Source: Dactylellina haptotyla
Taxonomy: Eukaryota > Ascomycota > Orbiliomycetes > Orbiliales > Orbiliaceae
Length of the DNA: 64,000 bases
Direction: 5' to 3'
Assembly: GCA_031310005.1 (NCBI GenBank)
Contig: CM062380.1
Coordinates: 3,100,001 to 3,164,000, forward strand
Below the pieces are notes generated by a model. It was not told where the DNA came from, did not search any database, and was given only the letters and a program-made list of their open reading frames with translations. Shown piece after piece: positions 33,200 through 45,107 of this stretch (position 1 is its first letter; each line of letters begins with the position of its first letter). The translations under genes and the position numbers were made by a program.

Positions 33200-36100
33200 G
33201 CTGTTATACCTGACTTCTGGTGGTGGTGGGCGATGATGATGCGCGCTGGGATTCTCATGAGAATGAGGCGCTGAATGAGACCGGCTCCCCGGGTTCAATT
33301 GAGCGGTTGAGATGGTGGACGGGTTGCGTCTTGTATGGAATATATCAATGACCCCAGCGGCCTGTCCGAGTGGGATGATACCGTATCTATTACAACCGAG
33401 AATAATAGCTCCTGGTATTCTGCCTGTACACGATCCTAACCCGGTTGTTAAGACGGCGACGAGTATAATTGGCCCCTATAGTGAGGGTGTACTTAAGCGT
33501 ATATGGGACGATCTTAAGAGGTTCTTCCATCGGGGTTCTGTCAGAGATCAGGCGCAATGGCGCCACGCGGGAATATAACAGAACTAGCTGGGTGCATGCA
33601 CTCCTTGACATCGCCCACGATATCGATTGAGGCGGTGTAAAGCCAAATAATGCAGGGCAGATTCAAGCACCAGGGGTTCTTTTCCACACACGGCTCATGA
33701 CATCGAGCTTTTCGGGTTGGGGGGTTGCTATTATTCAGTACATTTTTTTTGAATGTGATATATCACAATGCAATGCACTACGAAAACTGGACGATGTAGC
33801 CTGGTTAGCAAGTACCTGCGGCATGCACGATGCAGGAGATTCCGCGACCTATTGTTCCCTTTCTGTCTTCCCGCTCTTTTGGCTTTCTTTTTCGCTGGCT
33901 CAGTTTACAACTACGAAAATGCTAGTTTGCAAATGGCCTGAACCGGCGACGGCGACCTTGCATTTTAACATGCGCGCGGGATGGGGAACAGCTGCACACG
34001 TGTACCAGGAGTTTAAAGACGGTGAATCAGGGGTGCTGAAAAGACAAAGAGTTGGATCTTGCGAAAGTTCTCTTCTTTTTTTATTTTAGTTTTCTCAAGT
34101 CTGGAATTGAAAAACATTCTTTGAGAGCGGAATACGTATACGTAAACTCCTGTCTGCGCGCGGAGTATGAGGCCTCCATGAATTAAGCCTCTGCTGAAAG
34201 TTTGTTCCGGATTGTACTGGAACCACACAGATTTTTGTTCGCAGACTGCCAGACACACGCAAGTCAAGTGCGAACGACTGCAAGCAAGAATCGCGTAATT
34301 CACCCACCACCGTAGCTAGCCGGCAGCGGCGGCGGGGCTTGAGTTGCGACAATTGTTTCTCATAGAATGTATTTAGGTGTGGGTGTCTGGGCGAATTTAA
34401 CGGCCCAGCCGGTTTCCGTGTTTGATTTTCAGGGACCGCCAAACAGTGACGAATTGCGCCGCTAAAATAGCAGAAAGGGGATCTCTAGTCCTCGCCCTTT
34501 GAGAATCAAAGACATTCTTCTGGCTAGCGTCGCAGACCATTAGATGGAAGAAACTAGGCATATGCTGAAAACAACCGAGGGAGACTAAAGGGAGAGCTCG
34601 AGAGTGGTCCCTGAAGACGGTTCGAGATATCGCAGATAGATTGCGATCGCCGGGTCTAGCGGGCTGTGAACTTGTCGCATCTGGCGGCCTTGGCCATTGG
34701 GGCATATTTTGACATTGGCAGAAACGAGAATCGGGCATGCAGGTCGGACAGGCTAGCCAGGCAAACGTCGCAGGTCTTATTCCTGGTTGGATGTTCAAGG
34801 GCCATTGATGGACTGGAGACGACTGCGATTTTCAATTCATTCCCGTTTTTTCTTATTTCTAATTTTTAGAATGGGTGAGAAAGGAGGCTCGTGACTTGAG
34901 GAATTATTATCTATTAGATTTATTCGCGAGAGAAAAAGGCCTTCTAACTAAAGGGCATGAATGGATGGATGGATGCGAGCGAGAACTGTGTGAGAGGTAT
35001 ATTATAGCGCACGATATAATATAGGCTTTATTGCAATTGCCGCACTCTTTCTTCAAAAAGAAGGTTGACGAGCTTCCTAAAATAATCCTGTGATATGTGA
35101 TGAGAAATTTGATATCAAGGGTTTTAATCGAGAAAGCTAAGCTCTTTGAGGGTTGAGAATTAAGCACGGGGGAGGAGGTCTGAACACCAACTTGTCGATT
35201 CAAGATCCAAGCTTGCCAATTCGCAGAATTAGGAGGTTCGATTCTCAGCGATCCGAACAACGAAGAAAAGCAGGAAATGCACTCCCTGTTGATGCTTGAT
35301 GCACGATTGATGGCGAACCTCGATTGGCCTAAGCACTCACATTCGAAAAGAGGGATTTCATGCAGGTGAATTCACTTTGGGAGCTTGTCGAACTGTGTGA
35401 TGTCCTTTCCTTTTCTCGCTCCGGTTTGTGCGATTGCCCATTCTGTGCGGCTGGGGTGTGGATTGGTTGATCGCGAAAAAAGATATCACAACCCCGAAAA
35501 GCAAGGCACCTGCATATTCTTTTGGGGGTTAAACGGGGCCATGTGAACGATATCAAATCTCTTTTCAGCGACGCCAGGGACGGTCGAAAGCTGTTGTTTG
35601 TGCGTCAATAGGCCAGCATTTCTTCGGCCCGTCGCGGTTAATGATCATCGCGAAGAGACATGTTTGCGAAAGACGGGCTGCGGTACCCGCTGTTGGCGAT
35701 TGCGAATACACACGATTTATTTGAGTATTATTTCATTCACATAAAAGTGCGCAAACGAGGAGAACGAGCTCGGAGTAATAATAAGAGAAAGAGAGAGGAT
35801 AGAAAGCAAGAACGAGCACGGGTCTGTAACTGCTTGTGGTGTCGAAGGAGACCAGGCCCCTGGCCAAACCACTGGGAAAAGCAAGACATAAGAACCCCCG
35901 TTCCTGAGTTTGATTTGAGGTGGCCCCCCTGTACCTGGCAGGTCGTAGCCTCTCTGCGGTGTTGCTGCTGCTGCTGCTCCTGCTATCGATGGGCCCTGTG
36001 CAGGCTTGTCGCAGAAGCGAAAGTGACTTTTCCCCCTTCCGTTTGGTGAGTGAGTGCGTGTGAATGGGTGGTTTGGTGGTTTGATTGAGTTTTGGTGAAG

Positions 36101-37807
36101 TTTGGACGGAAGTGTAACGAGAAAAAGCAACGGGGCAGGGCATTGAGACAGAAGAAGCTTCAGGTCCCTATCAGTCAGTCAACGACAGAGGAGAGAGAGT
36201 CCAAGGGTCTCATTGTACTATTCTCGCTCTGTCGCTGTTCACAACTTCCTCTCACACATCGTTCTCTTGTGGTAGTATACGGACGGCTCGTGCTTTTCCG
36301 GCCTTCTTTCTCGTTATTATTCTTATTACCCAAGTTTCCTGTACTTTTTTCTTTTCTCCCCGTCCTGCTTTGTTTCCTGTTCGTCGGTTCGTTCCCCGTT
36401 CTGATCGATAAGCCGGCCGTGGAGCTTGGCCCATGTCCATGTCGTCTCATTCGGCTACATTATCCTGAAGTACCGAGCCACCCGCTGTCTCTGCTAAGAG
36501 ATACCTACTATCGGACGACTGATTACGAGGTTTGTGCATTGCCAGAGTACTACTCCCTCCCCACACACGTCTAGACTGGTGCTGCTGCGGGTCTGCCACG
36601 ACGAGAGAGGCCAGTATAAGCCGTAGCTGCTCGGCGTGTCTGTAGCGTTGGTTTGGCTTCTTGCCGCGATATAGGGCCAGGCTTCTTAGTGCCCTCTGCT
36701 ATACTCTCTTGACAGAGAGTAGCACCATCAGCACAGCGCAGAAGAGTGAGAGCAGGCACTGTACCGTACCGACCTGCACCGTTCCTGCTTCCTGCTGTTC
36801 ATGCGGGTGGTGGAATGGATTGATAGCGGTGCAATATATTTCATTCTGCCTGTAACCGTTCGTTCCTTTTTCCTGGCGGCAGGGTCGTTTAGCAGCAGCA
36901 GCACACACATTCTCTCCTCCTCCTCCTCGTTCTCGCACTCGCACACTCCCTCCCTCCCCAACATATCCCCAACTGACCAGCCAGCCAGCCAGCCAACTAA
37001 CTAACGGACCCGAGACTAGATCTTTCCTATTATCGCTAAATCGTAGCGTAGTGGGCGTCCGTAGAAAAAACAAAAGGCCTGAGCACCAGCCTCCCCTCTG
37101 TCCATCCTCCATCCTCCATCTTCTCCATCTCCCATCTCCACAACTACTCTCAGGAATCTGCCGTAGAAGGGTCCTCCCAGTCGTCTCTCTCCGTCGTCGT
37201 CAATCTAACCCTATCCGCTCGTTCGACCCGGTGCCTTCCACCATCCTGCTTTCGGCGGCGTCGCACACTCACGCACACCTTTCTCAGTCTCTCCTCCTGC
37301 ACCCGAGTTTCATCGAACCTGGCCTGTTAGTGGCAGTGGTCGAGGTGCTGTCGTTGCTGCTGCCGCTGGTCGTTGTGGTGTTGTTGCCGTCGTCGTCTAA
37401 CGTGGAGCTAACTCACCTCAGCTTGCTCGGTCGACCACCTTTCTCTCTCTCCTGCAGAACGGACGGCCGGCCAGTTGGTCCCCCCCATCAGCTCCCCGGA
37501 ACCAGTCTCCCTTTCGGTAATTGGTATCTCGGACGGAAGCCCCGTCGCAACGCCTGGTTGCCCTATTAGCTATCACTAGCTCCTGCTGCTGTGCCTATCT
37601 GTCCGTACGGCCCTGGTGTCATCTACGACGGGAGCCGTCCCTAGATCGTTTCTCGACGTCCGTTCGAGGCATTACCTCGAAGCTCTGCTGCTGTTGTTAT
37701 CACACCCCTCGCCTTCCCGCAGCAGATATAATTTCTCCCTCCTACCGCGACGGGAGTCCTAATCACGCCGGGATCCCCCAACCGTTGCTGCTGACCGTCT
37801 CGGCACG
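33200..37807. other. 4.6-kb region upstream of the LIM-RhoGAP gene
   Basis: No gene is supported. A 14-base palindrome (ATTCTCATGAGAAT) lies 52 bases after the MET8 stop. From about 36.2 kb the plus strand becomes rich in CT, TCC and CTG runs, as expected for a long leader of the downstream gene. Frames in this part begin at non-ATG codons and carry only low-complexity Leu/Ser/Val sequence, so I do not call them. Confidence 0.55.
33251..33264. terminator. Palindrome just after MET8
   Basis: ATTCTCATGAGAAT is a perfect 14-base palindrome about 50 bases downstream of the MET8 stop codon, with GCGC on both sides at slightly unequal distance. It could form a 3'-end hairpin. The role in 3' processing is inference. 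Confidence 0.3.
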
Positions 37808-40800
37808 ATGATGGAATCACCGGGTTATCCGCCTGGCTCACCCCTCGACATCATTGATGATTCTTCCTTCCCTTGCAAAGGCTGCGGAGAGGTGCGTTTC
37901 CCCTCCTGCGAGTTATCTTTCAAGATATTGAAGAGGCTCTGTTGTGTATACTGCTGTTTGCTGTCTGATGTGACGCCCCTGAAGCTTGTGCTGACCGAGT
38001 GATACCTCACCCCTCTCCATAGGTCCTCGAGGAAGGGAAAGCTTTCGAACTCGCTGGAAACAGATGGCATATCGACTGCTTCCGTTGCAACACCTGCGGT
38101 ACATTACTCGATTCCGATGCGAACCTCCTCCTGCTCGGTGACGGCTCGTTGATTTGCAACAACTGCACCTACAGCTGCAATGCCTGCGGTAACAAGATCG
38201 AGGATCTGGCCATCCTCACCGGCGACCAGGCCTTCTGCGCAGGATGCTTCCGATGCCGGCACTGCAAACGAAAGATAGAAAACTTGCGTTATGCACGTAC
38301 CTCGCAAGGTATCTTCTGCATGAGCTGCCATGAAACTCTCATGACCAGGCGGCGGAAGAAAACTAGAACCGCCCAGCCCAAGAATGCGAGCAATAATTCC
38401 TTAGCTCTCGACAAGGCGTTGCCCATGCCTCCTCCCCAGGACACCGATGAGGACTCTCCCACAAACCAGTCGACCGCCACCTCGAAACCTGCTAGATTGG
38501 GACCTCCGCAGCGTCCACCCAGGCCTGAAGTGCGGGCTGCGGCTGGAGCTGCTGGCTCCGGCACCCGGCGCGGTGATGCATCTCCAAACTCGGCACACTC
38601 CCCAATGGCGACCCCCCGAACCTCGCCGTACCCCATCCACTCGCCTCCTCCGTCTCAGGATCAATTCCAGTTCCAGAAACCACCCAACCCAACAACCGCC
38701 AATAATGCTAATAATAATCCAAACAAAGCCAAGTCGCGCCAGTCGATGTACTCTCTCGTATCCGAGGATGCCTCTGAGCTGTTATCCAACAGCGATTCCC
38801 GAGCCTCGTATTTCCCTCTCATGCTCGATGAAGGCCCCCCGCCGCCGATCCCATCCACAATCAACAATAGAAACGACTCATATCAGCCACGTACCATCCC
38901 TCCAACGCAGTCCGTGGAGATCCCGCCCCCTTCGCGCTCACAGGAAGTCGGGCCTGAGCCAATCCAGGAAAAGAACGCAAAACGAGTTGTCGACAATGAA
39001 GCGAATAGATTACGTGAAGAACAGCAGCGTAAAGAGCGCGAACAGCGAGATGCAGAGAAAGCAGACGCCCGTAAAAGGGAAGCGGACGCCGAACGCCAGC
39101 GGGAGGCAGAGCTCGAAAGAGAGCGGGGAAGGCTGGAGAATCTCGAACGGGAACGACAGAAGCAGCGAGAACAGAGCCGGCAAGCCAAAGAACGAGAGGA
39201 TCTCAAAATTGCCGAGGCAGCCCGTATATCGAAAGAAATCGAAAGGCCCGCAAGCAGAAAGGAAGGAATGGTCACTGATCAGATCATTATGTCTCCTCAG
39301 AACTTTGGCGCCGACAATGTTTCATCGTCTGTGCCGCCACAGCCTAATCGGCCAGCTCCTAGAGGGTCCCTCACTTTAACTGGCGATAATTCTATTGTCC
39401 CCTCGCATGCTCGGAAACCGACGAATCAAAGCGATAACTTTAAGCTACAGGAGGTACCGAGAACGAAGAGAGCTACTCCGAAATTACCAAGTGACGAGGA
39501 TGATTCTCCGGTTGATATCGATATTCCAATCTCGTTCACTCCGGAGCCTCGCAAGGAATCTTTGATGGCACCTGTGCCCGCGCCATCTGGTTCAACCAAG
39601 CCTAGTGATTCCCAAGATGAATTTGTTCGTTCTCACCAGTCCTCTGTTTCGCGAAAGACGAACTCGGAGACGGAGGTGGAAGGTGCCAATAGCGAAATTG
39701 GAGGTTACACATCGTCTGCTACTAGCGTTAACCAGACATCTCCGGGTAGCCACAAGAGAGCTCAGGCTTCTGTGTCTTCGTCTATCACTCCATCTCGCAA
39801 TGCCCAGCCCCGTCCGGCTACCAGCCATGGCTCCGACAAATCGGGTTCCTTCGATATGCTCAACTCCACCTCGCCGATTCTCCCACCTTTCAAGAGCGAA
39901 TTGAACTTTGAAGAAGAAATAGGAAAGATCTTCAACCCTAACGGTGATATTGGTTCGTCGCCCTCCATCAGACGAACGTCGAAGTCTGTTAAGCATGGAC
40001 GAAGCCATAGCGATATGGCCACTCGATCTAGTAAGCTTATCTTATAAAGTTGTTCATTAACAACGCTAACATTAAATAAAATCTAGGCATGCTATCGCCG
40101 GAGCTTCCTGACATCGTCGATACTAACGCGAAAGAGGAGAACACTGCGCTCAAGAACGCGCTGCGACGCTCAACGCAGCAACTGGTCGAGCTCGAGTCGA
40201 AACTCAACGTGAGTTGTCTGATAATCTATTTAAAATATGCGGCTGTTTCAGCAACTGACGATCTATTTTTAGACTTCCGTTGAAGTCAAGGAGAGCCTCG
40301 AGAATGACATTAAAGAAAAGCGAACCACCGTCGCATCCTTGGAGGCTGACAAAGAAATGGCAATGGTCGAGCTTTCGGTGCTGCGCGAGCGATTGGCTGA
40401 CCCTGATGTGTAAGTTTAGTGGCCACAAACAAAGAAGCGGCACAGTAAGGCTAACAAGGTGTATTATAACGCACAGCAAATCCGTCAATTTGGAGGAATT
40501 TGTCGCAGGAACCCTCCAGCAAATTGCTAGCCGCTTAAACGCTTTGAAGGAAACCAATAAAGAGGAACTAGAGTCCTTGATCGTCAAGAAGAATGAGGCT
40601 CTCGAGGAAACCGCAACCGCTATCCGACTGCGTGACCAAGCTATCCAAGAAACCCTGCAGCTCAACTTGAAGAACGCCCAGCTCGCAGACCTCAACAACG
40701 AGCTCACCCGACGCATCCAAGGCAACTTTATGAAGAACAAGTCCGCGATCCAGGTACCCACCGCCGTCAACATTTCCGCACCGAATGGAACTACCGTGTA

Positions 40801-42023
40801 CGGCCCAGGAGCGGATGGCCAGAATCCACCATCGCACTCCGGATCGACTAGCACGATAACGACGAACATGCTCAGTGATACCACGACGCTTCATGAAGAA
40901 GGAGGCGCCGTCATGGCCGCCCCGCATGTGGTCAATATCCGGAAAGCCGGTGCACCAGTCAAGAAGTTCAACTGGAAGAAGGGTGGCGCTGCCGTCGGAA
41001 AGGGTGTCGGAAAGGCTTTTAACAGAGTGTTCGCTTCGGACCAGGGTGATCACCACGGTGATGCTCCTATGACCTTGCAGTCGCAGCCGTTTAGCACGGC
41101 GGCTTACGGACCGCCTGTCCACATGGTCGACTCGCCTGGACTTAAAGTTAATGGGGTTGATCACACTCAAGTATACGGTACCCAGCGTGGTGGTTTGTTG
41201 AAGAAACTGAAGGGTGGGAACCAGCCGGGTCATGGTGAAAAGGAGATTACAGGTAGGTTATCTCTTATCATTCTCATTGACTGGAATAAATACTAAACTC
41301 TTGATAGTACCTCTACTCGGGTCTGAACTCGAGGCCCGTGTTGCATATGAAGGCCGACGAATCCCGCTCGTCATCACTAAGTGTCTAGCTGAGGTCGAAA
41401 GCAGAGGAATGGATGTTGAGGGTATCTACCGTAAAGGCGGCGGTGCCTCTCAAGTTCGCATGGTCCAAGAGGCCTTCGAACGTGGCGAGGATATCGATCT
41501 TGAGAACCCTGATATCGATATTACTGCTATCACCAGTGTTCTAAAGCAATATTTCCGCAAACTCCCTACGCCTCTTGTCACTTATACTATTTATGATAGG
41601 ATGGTGGAGTCAGTTAGTAAGTAGTTTATCTGACGTACTCTGGCTGTGGCTATTTTCTAACTTGATGTCTTTAGAAATCGCCGATAGTGACCAACGAAAG
41701 GAGGCTGTTAAAGACTTGATCAACGAGCTGCCATCTCTTAACAGGGATATCTTATTCTTTATCATCAACCATCTTACCAAGTAGGTTCTCTCACAGGTGT
41801 CGCTATTTAAATCAGGGGAACCTTGCTAACGTGTTTCTTTAGGGTTGCTCAACTACAAGCGGAAAACTTGATGAATGCACGCAATCTTGCAGTCGTATTT
41901 GCGCCATCGCTTATGCGAGATCTCACTGGCGAACTTGAACTTCGCGACACCCACGCAAAGAATGAAGCTATCCAGTTCATCATTGAGAACGCGAAGCCAA
42001 TCTTTGCTGGTGTCAACCTTTAA
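37808..42023 (+). CDS. RGA1: LIM-domain RhoGAP of the Rga1/RgaA type
   Basis: Stimulates GTP hydrolysis by a Rho-family GTPase, most likely Cdc42, at sites of polarised growth or septation. Exons: 37808-37891, 38023-40030, 40087-40208, 40273-40409, 40477-41252, 41308-41616, 41675-41780, 41843-42023; joined 1,240 aa. Two LIM zinc domains occupy residues 23-140 (CKGC...HIDCFRC...CNNC and CNAC...FCAGCFRC...CMSC). A Ser/Pro-rich linker follows, then an Arg/Glu coiled coil at about 350-440 and a second coiled coil at about 715-870. The RhoGAP domain is at 1043-1235, with the arginine finger in GIYRKGG (about R1084) and the conserved NLAVVFAPSLMR. Two LIM plus C-terminal GAP fits Rga1/Rga2 better than Lrg1, which has three LIM domains. 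Exon 1 encodes only half of the first zinc knuckle. Confidence 0.93.
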
Positions 42024-42919
42024 GCCCCATTATACCTGATTCATTTGTCCCTGCTTCTTTTTTTCATTTCTTCTGTTCATAATTGCGCACATCTTTTTTT
42101 TTGCTTCATGTTTTATGTCAAAGTCGTGTCTCTCCTTTCCTCCACTTGTTATGACCACACGGGCGTTCTTATCTTGTCTCCTTTATTTTACCCTGCAGCC
42201 GGCACCCTTCCTCCCCTCCATCGATCTATCATCCCATCCGTCTTCCAAGCGATTTTTTTTGTTTTTTAAAAATTCGAAACGAAATGAAACCCCTGTCAAT
42301 AATGAACTCTCTTCCTGTCTATTCACTGTCCGCTGCTCTTCAAAATCTTTTTTTTTTTTTTTCCCACTTTTATGATCGTTTCCCTCATTGCTGGAGCTTA
42401 ATTTCGAGAGACTTGAGTCTTCTTACTTGCATGCTAACAAGCAATGAGGTCTGATATTTTACATGTCCATTTATTCGAACTTGTTCGATTGATCGAGTGT
42501 CGAGAGTTGAAAAATCCAATTAAATATCTAAATTACCTTATGTTACTCTGAATTATAATTATTCACTGAGGTGTTCTAGACTTATCGAACCATTCTTCAC
42601 AATGTTGCGTCATGTTGATATAAGCCGCGGGTTAAGATCGCAAACTAGTGGCAGCTATTTACGAGCTGTGGGAACTCTATACAGAAGGTACCAAGCGATT
42701 GGATATGTAAGCTAGCCAAGCTACCCCGGATAAATTCCATTTACAGCGGCGTGCGTGAATACTGCCGACAAATAAAATAATAGAGATAGAGCGTACCTCG
42801 ATGTATATATAAAGATAGAGATCCGGAATATCTTGATTAACAATTGACTTTACTCTCTGATCACTTTATTTTAAGTCTGCCTCAACTGTATATTGATTGG
42901 AACGTATTAAATTCCAAAA
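42024..42919. other. 3' flank of the RhoGAP and promoter of the esterase
   Basis: T-rich sequence to about 42380, consistent with the RhoGAP 3' untranslated region, then A+T-rich promoter sequence. A TATA box is at 42804-42813. No gene is seen. Confidence 0.6.
42804..42813 (+). promoter_or_regulatory. TATA box of the carboxylesterase gene
   Basis: TATATATAAA lies 107 bases before the start codon of the esterase. TATA-containing promoters are typical of inducible rather than housekeeping fungal genes, in keeping with an accessory hydrolase. Inference from position. Confidence 0.5.
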
Positions 42920-44761
42920 ATGTCCTATAAGACCTACACGTACGGCCACCCCGTCCTCGGCAGCCTCACCGGCCGCCTCGTCGAATCCGACACCGTCGTC
43001 CACTTCCGCTCGATCCCCTACGCCACTGTCCCCGCGCGCTTCCGCCCCTCAATCCCCCTCACAGACATCCCAGAAAACTTCGACCACCGTCCCCACCGCA
43101 CCTTCACAGAATATGGCTTCGGATGCCCCTCCCGGCCGCATGACAACTCGGGCCTCCCCGGCGAACAGGACAGGCAGTACGACGAGTTCAAATGTCTTTG
43201 TCTTACGATATCAGCGGTCAAGTCGCATCTGGACACCTTATCCTCTGGCACACTGGGTGAGGTGAACCATTTGTCGAAACTGCCAGTGATGGTGTATATC
43301 CACGGCGGGGCATTCACGGAAGGCGCGGGCCATATCAGCTCGTTCCATGAAACTGTGCGGACCGCGGCATTGTCGGTGGCCGAGGGGACGCCGACTATCG
43401 TGGTTAGTATAGGGTATAGACTTGGCGCCTTCGCGGGCCTAGCGGGTCAAGATATCCTCGACGAAGCGAGGGAGAACGGGGATACGGAGATCTTCAACCA
43501 GGGGTTATTCGATCAGAGGAAGGCGCTGCGGTGGATTCAGAAGTTCATAGGCGGGTTCGGCGGGGACGAGGATCGGATTACGGTGTTTGGGGAGTCGGCG
43601 GGGAGTATGAGTATTTCGATGCATTTACTGGCGGACGAGCCGGTGTTTTGGAGGTGTGCCATGCAGAGTGGGAATACGGCTACCGCGGGGAGGAATCTTA
43701 CTTGGAAGGAGGTGCAGGGGATTTATGAGGACTTATTGGAGAAGTGCGGGGTTGATAAGTCGGTGGTGACGACGAGGGAGGGGAGGTTGGAGGCATTGAG
43801 ACAGGTGAAACAGGAGGATTTGTGGCAGATTTGGATATCTGTCGGTGCAGCAATTATGGAGATGTATTATGGGCCTGAGGGGACTTTCTTCACGAAGGGG
43901 CTAAATGGGAAGCCACCGAGGTATATTGACCATGCGGTTGTGTCTGCTGGAAGACAATGGCTGGATGCTGCTATTGTGGGGGATGATTTCTTTGAGGGGT
44001 ATATTTTTAGGGATGGGCTGCGGCATGCGAAGTATGAGAGGTTTGTGAAGGTTTTCAAGGGTGTGTTTGGAGATGAAGAAGGAGGGAAGGTATTGGAGGC
44101 TTATGATATCGAACCGGATGAAGGAAAGGGGATGGATCAGGTAAAGTTTTTCATGCGGTTGATGTATTTAATCGGAGATGTGTACTTCCAGGAGCCGACA
44201 GCGCAGATGGCGGATGCGATGTCCCGAGAGTATAATTCTGAGAATAAGGAGGAGAGGAAGAGGAAGGTTTTCAGGTACCAGTTCGCCTTGCCGAATCTGT
44301 TCCCGAACACGCCGTACTCCTTCGTCACTGGGCATCATTTCGTCGAGATGTTTTACCAGTTTATGACGTTTAGGGAACGGTATCCGACACACAGGAATAA
44401 ATTCTACCAACGCCAGTCGGAGCAAATGGCTAAGATGTGGTTGGCGTTTGCCAATGGGAAGGATCCCTGGGATGAGTATAAAGAGGTGGATGGGTGGAAG
44501 ATTGAGATTTGTGATGATATTAATGGGTGGCACACGAGAACTAGAGAGGAGGACGAGAAACGGTCTCAAGATGAGCCATGGGGGGAAAGAAGGTACAAGG
44601 CATGGAATTTGCTGAAAGAGGCATTTGAAAGAGTGTACAAAGAGGGTGGAGACGAGAAGGTGGAATGGGCGAGGAGGACAATGTGGGATAAGAAGACGTT
44701 TACAGATGGGGACTACACTTTCACGTTCGACTGGAAGAAAGAAGGAACATGGAATTCGTGA
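42920..44761 (+). CDS. Type-B carboxylesterase (alpha/beta hydrolase), intronless
   Basis: A 613-aa single exon with a favourable start context (CCAAAAATG). It hydrolyses ester bonds; the substrate is unknown. The oxyanion HGG motif is at residues 128-130 (VMVYIHGGAF), the nucleophile is Ser226 in FGESAGS, and a likely acid Glu sits in VGDDFFEGYIF. The catalytic His is likely in VTGHHFVEMFYQF, which aligns with the His region of cholinesterase-like enzymes. YRLGAFAG and GGFGGDEDRITVFG are classic family blocks. There is no signal peptide, so it is probably intracellular. The first 300 bases use C-ending codons heavily and the rest is G-rich. It converges with the 7-TM gene downstream, and could act in detoxification or specialised metabolism. 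Confidence 0.9.
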   Translation: MSYKTYTYGHPVLGSLTGRLVESDTVVHFRSIPYATVPARFRPSIPLTDIPENFDHRPHRTFTEYGFGCPSRPHDNSGLPGEQDRQYDEFKCLCLTISAVKSHLDTLSSGTLGEVNHLSKLPVMVYIHGGAFTEGAGHISSFHETVRTAALSVAEGTPTIVVSIGYRLGAFAGLAGQDILDEARENGDTEIFNQGLFDQRKALRWIQKFIGGFGGDEDRITVFGESAGSMSISMHLLADEPVFWRCAMQSGNTATAGRNLTWKEVQGIYEDLLEKCGVDKSVVTTREGRLEALRQVKQEDLWQIWISVGAAIMEMYYGPEGTFFTKGLNGKPPRYIDHAVVSAGRQWLDAAIVGDDFFEGYIFRDGLRHAKYERFVKVFKGVFGDEEGGKVLEAYDIEPDEGKGMDQVKFFMRLMYLIGDVYFQEPTAQMADAMSREYNSENKEERKRKVFRYQFALPNLFPNTPYSFVTGHHFVEMFYQFMTFRERYPTHRNKFYQRQSEQMAKMWLAFANGKDPWDEYKEVDGWKIEICDDINGWHTRTREEDEKRSQDEPWGERRYKAWNLLKEAFERVYKEGGDEKVEWARRTMWDKKTFTDGDYTFTFDWKKEGTWNS

Positions 44762-45107
44762 TCTATAGATTAATATTTAGTATCTCGACTGACAAGTAGA
44801 GAAGATGTCTGCAGATTTAGACATCCTTGCGATTTGGAGCCATGCTGCAATATTGATAATAAATATCCATACAATACATACGAATACTCCTTCTCGTTCT
44901 GCATTGGCGGAAAACAACATTAGATTGTGTTGTGAAGAGAATACTGCTTTCGCAAGACGATATGAACAGCTGCCCACGTCCACATTATACAATTAAAGTT
45001 ATTAAATCTAGACTAAAACTATGTAAATAAACTCGCTAGTAAATCCTATCGCTATGCTGCATATGTAGAGTAAAAAACAAACAGGTAAAGAAGCTCCATC
45101 AAACAAG
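44762..45107. other. Convergent 3' region
   Basis: A+T-rich 346 bases between convergent genes; nothing but presumed 3' untranslated sequence and poly(A) signals is seen. Confidence 0.6.

Noticed and set aside
35219-35245. tRNA B-box-like GGTTCGATTCT
   Set aside because: No A-box, acceptor stem or cloverleaf can be drawn around it.
37051-37811. Two long frames in the CT-rich leader of the LIM-RhoGAP gene
   Set aside because: They start at GTG or TTG codons, not ATG, and encode Leu/Ser/Val runs made by CT-rich simple sequence. They are not convincing upstream open frames.
38447-39379. 310-codon plus-strand frame inside LIM-RhoGAP exon 2
   Set aside because: A frame-shifted shadow of the Pro/Ser- and Arg/Glu-rich linker; the real frame carries the LIM and coiled-coil sequence on both sides.
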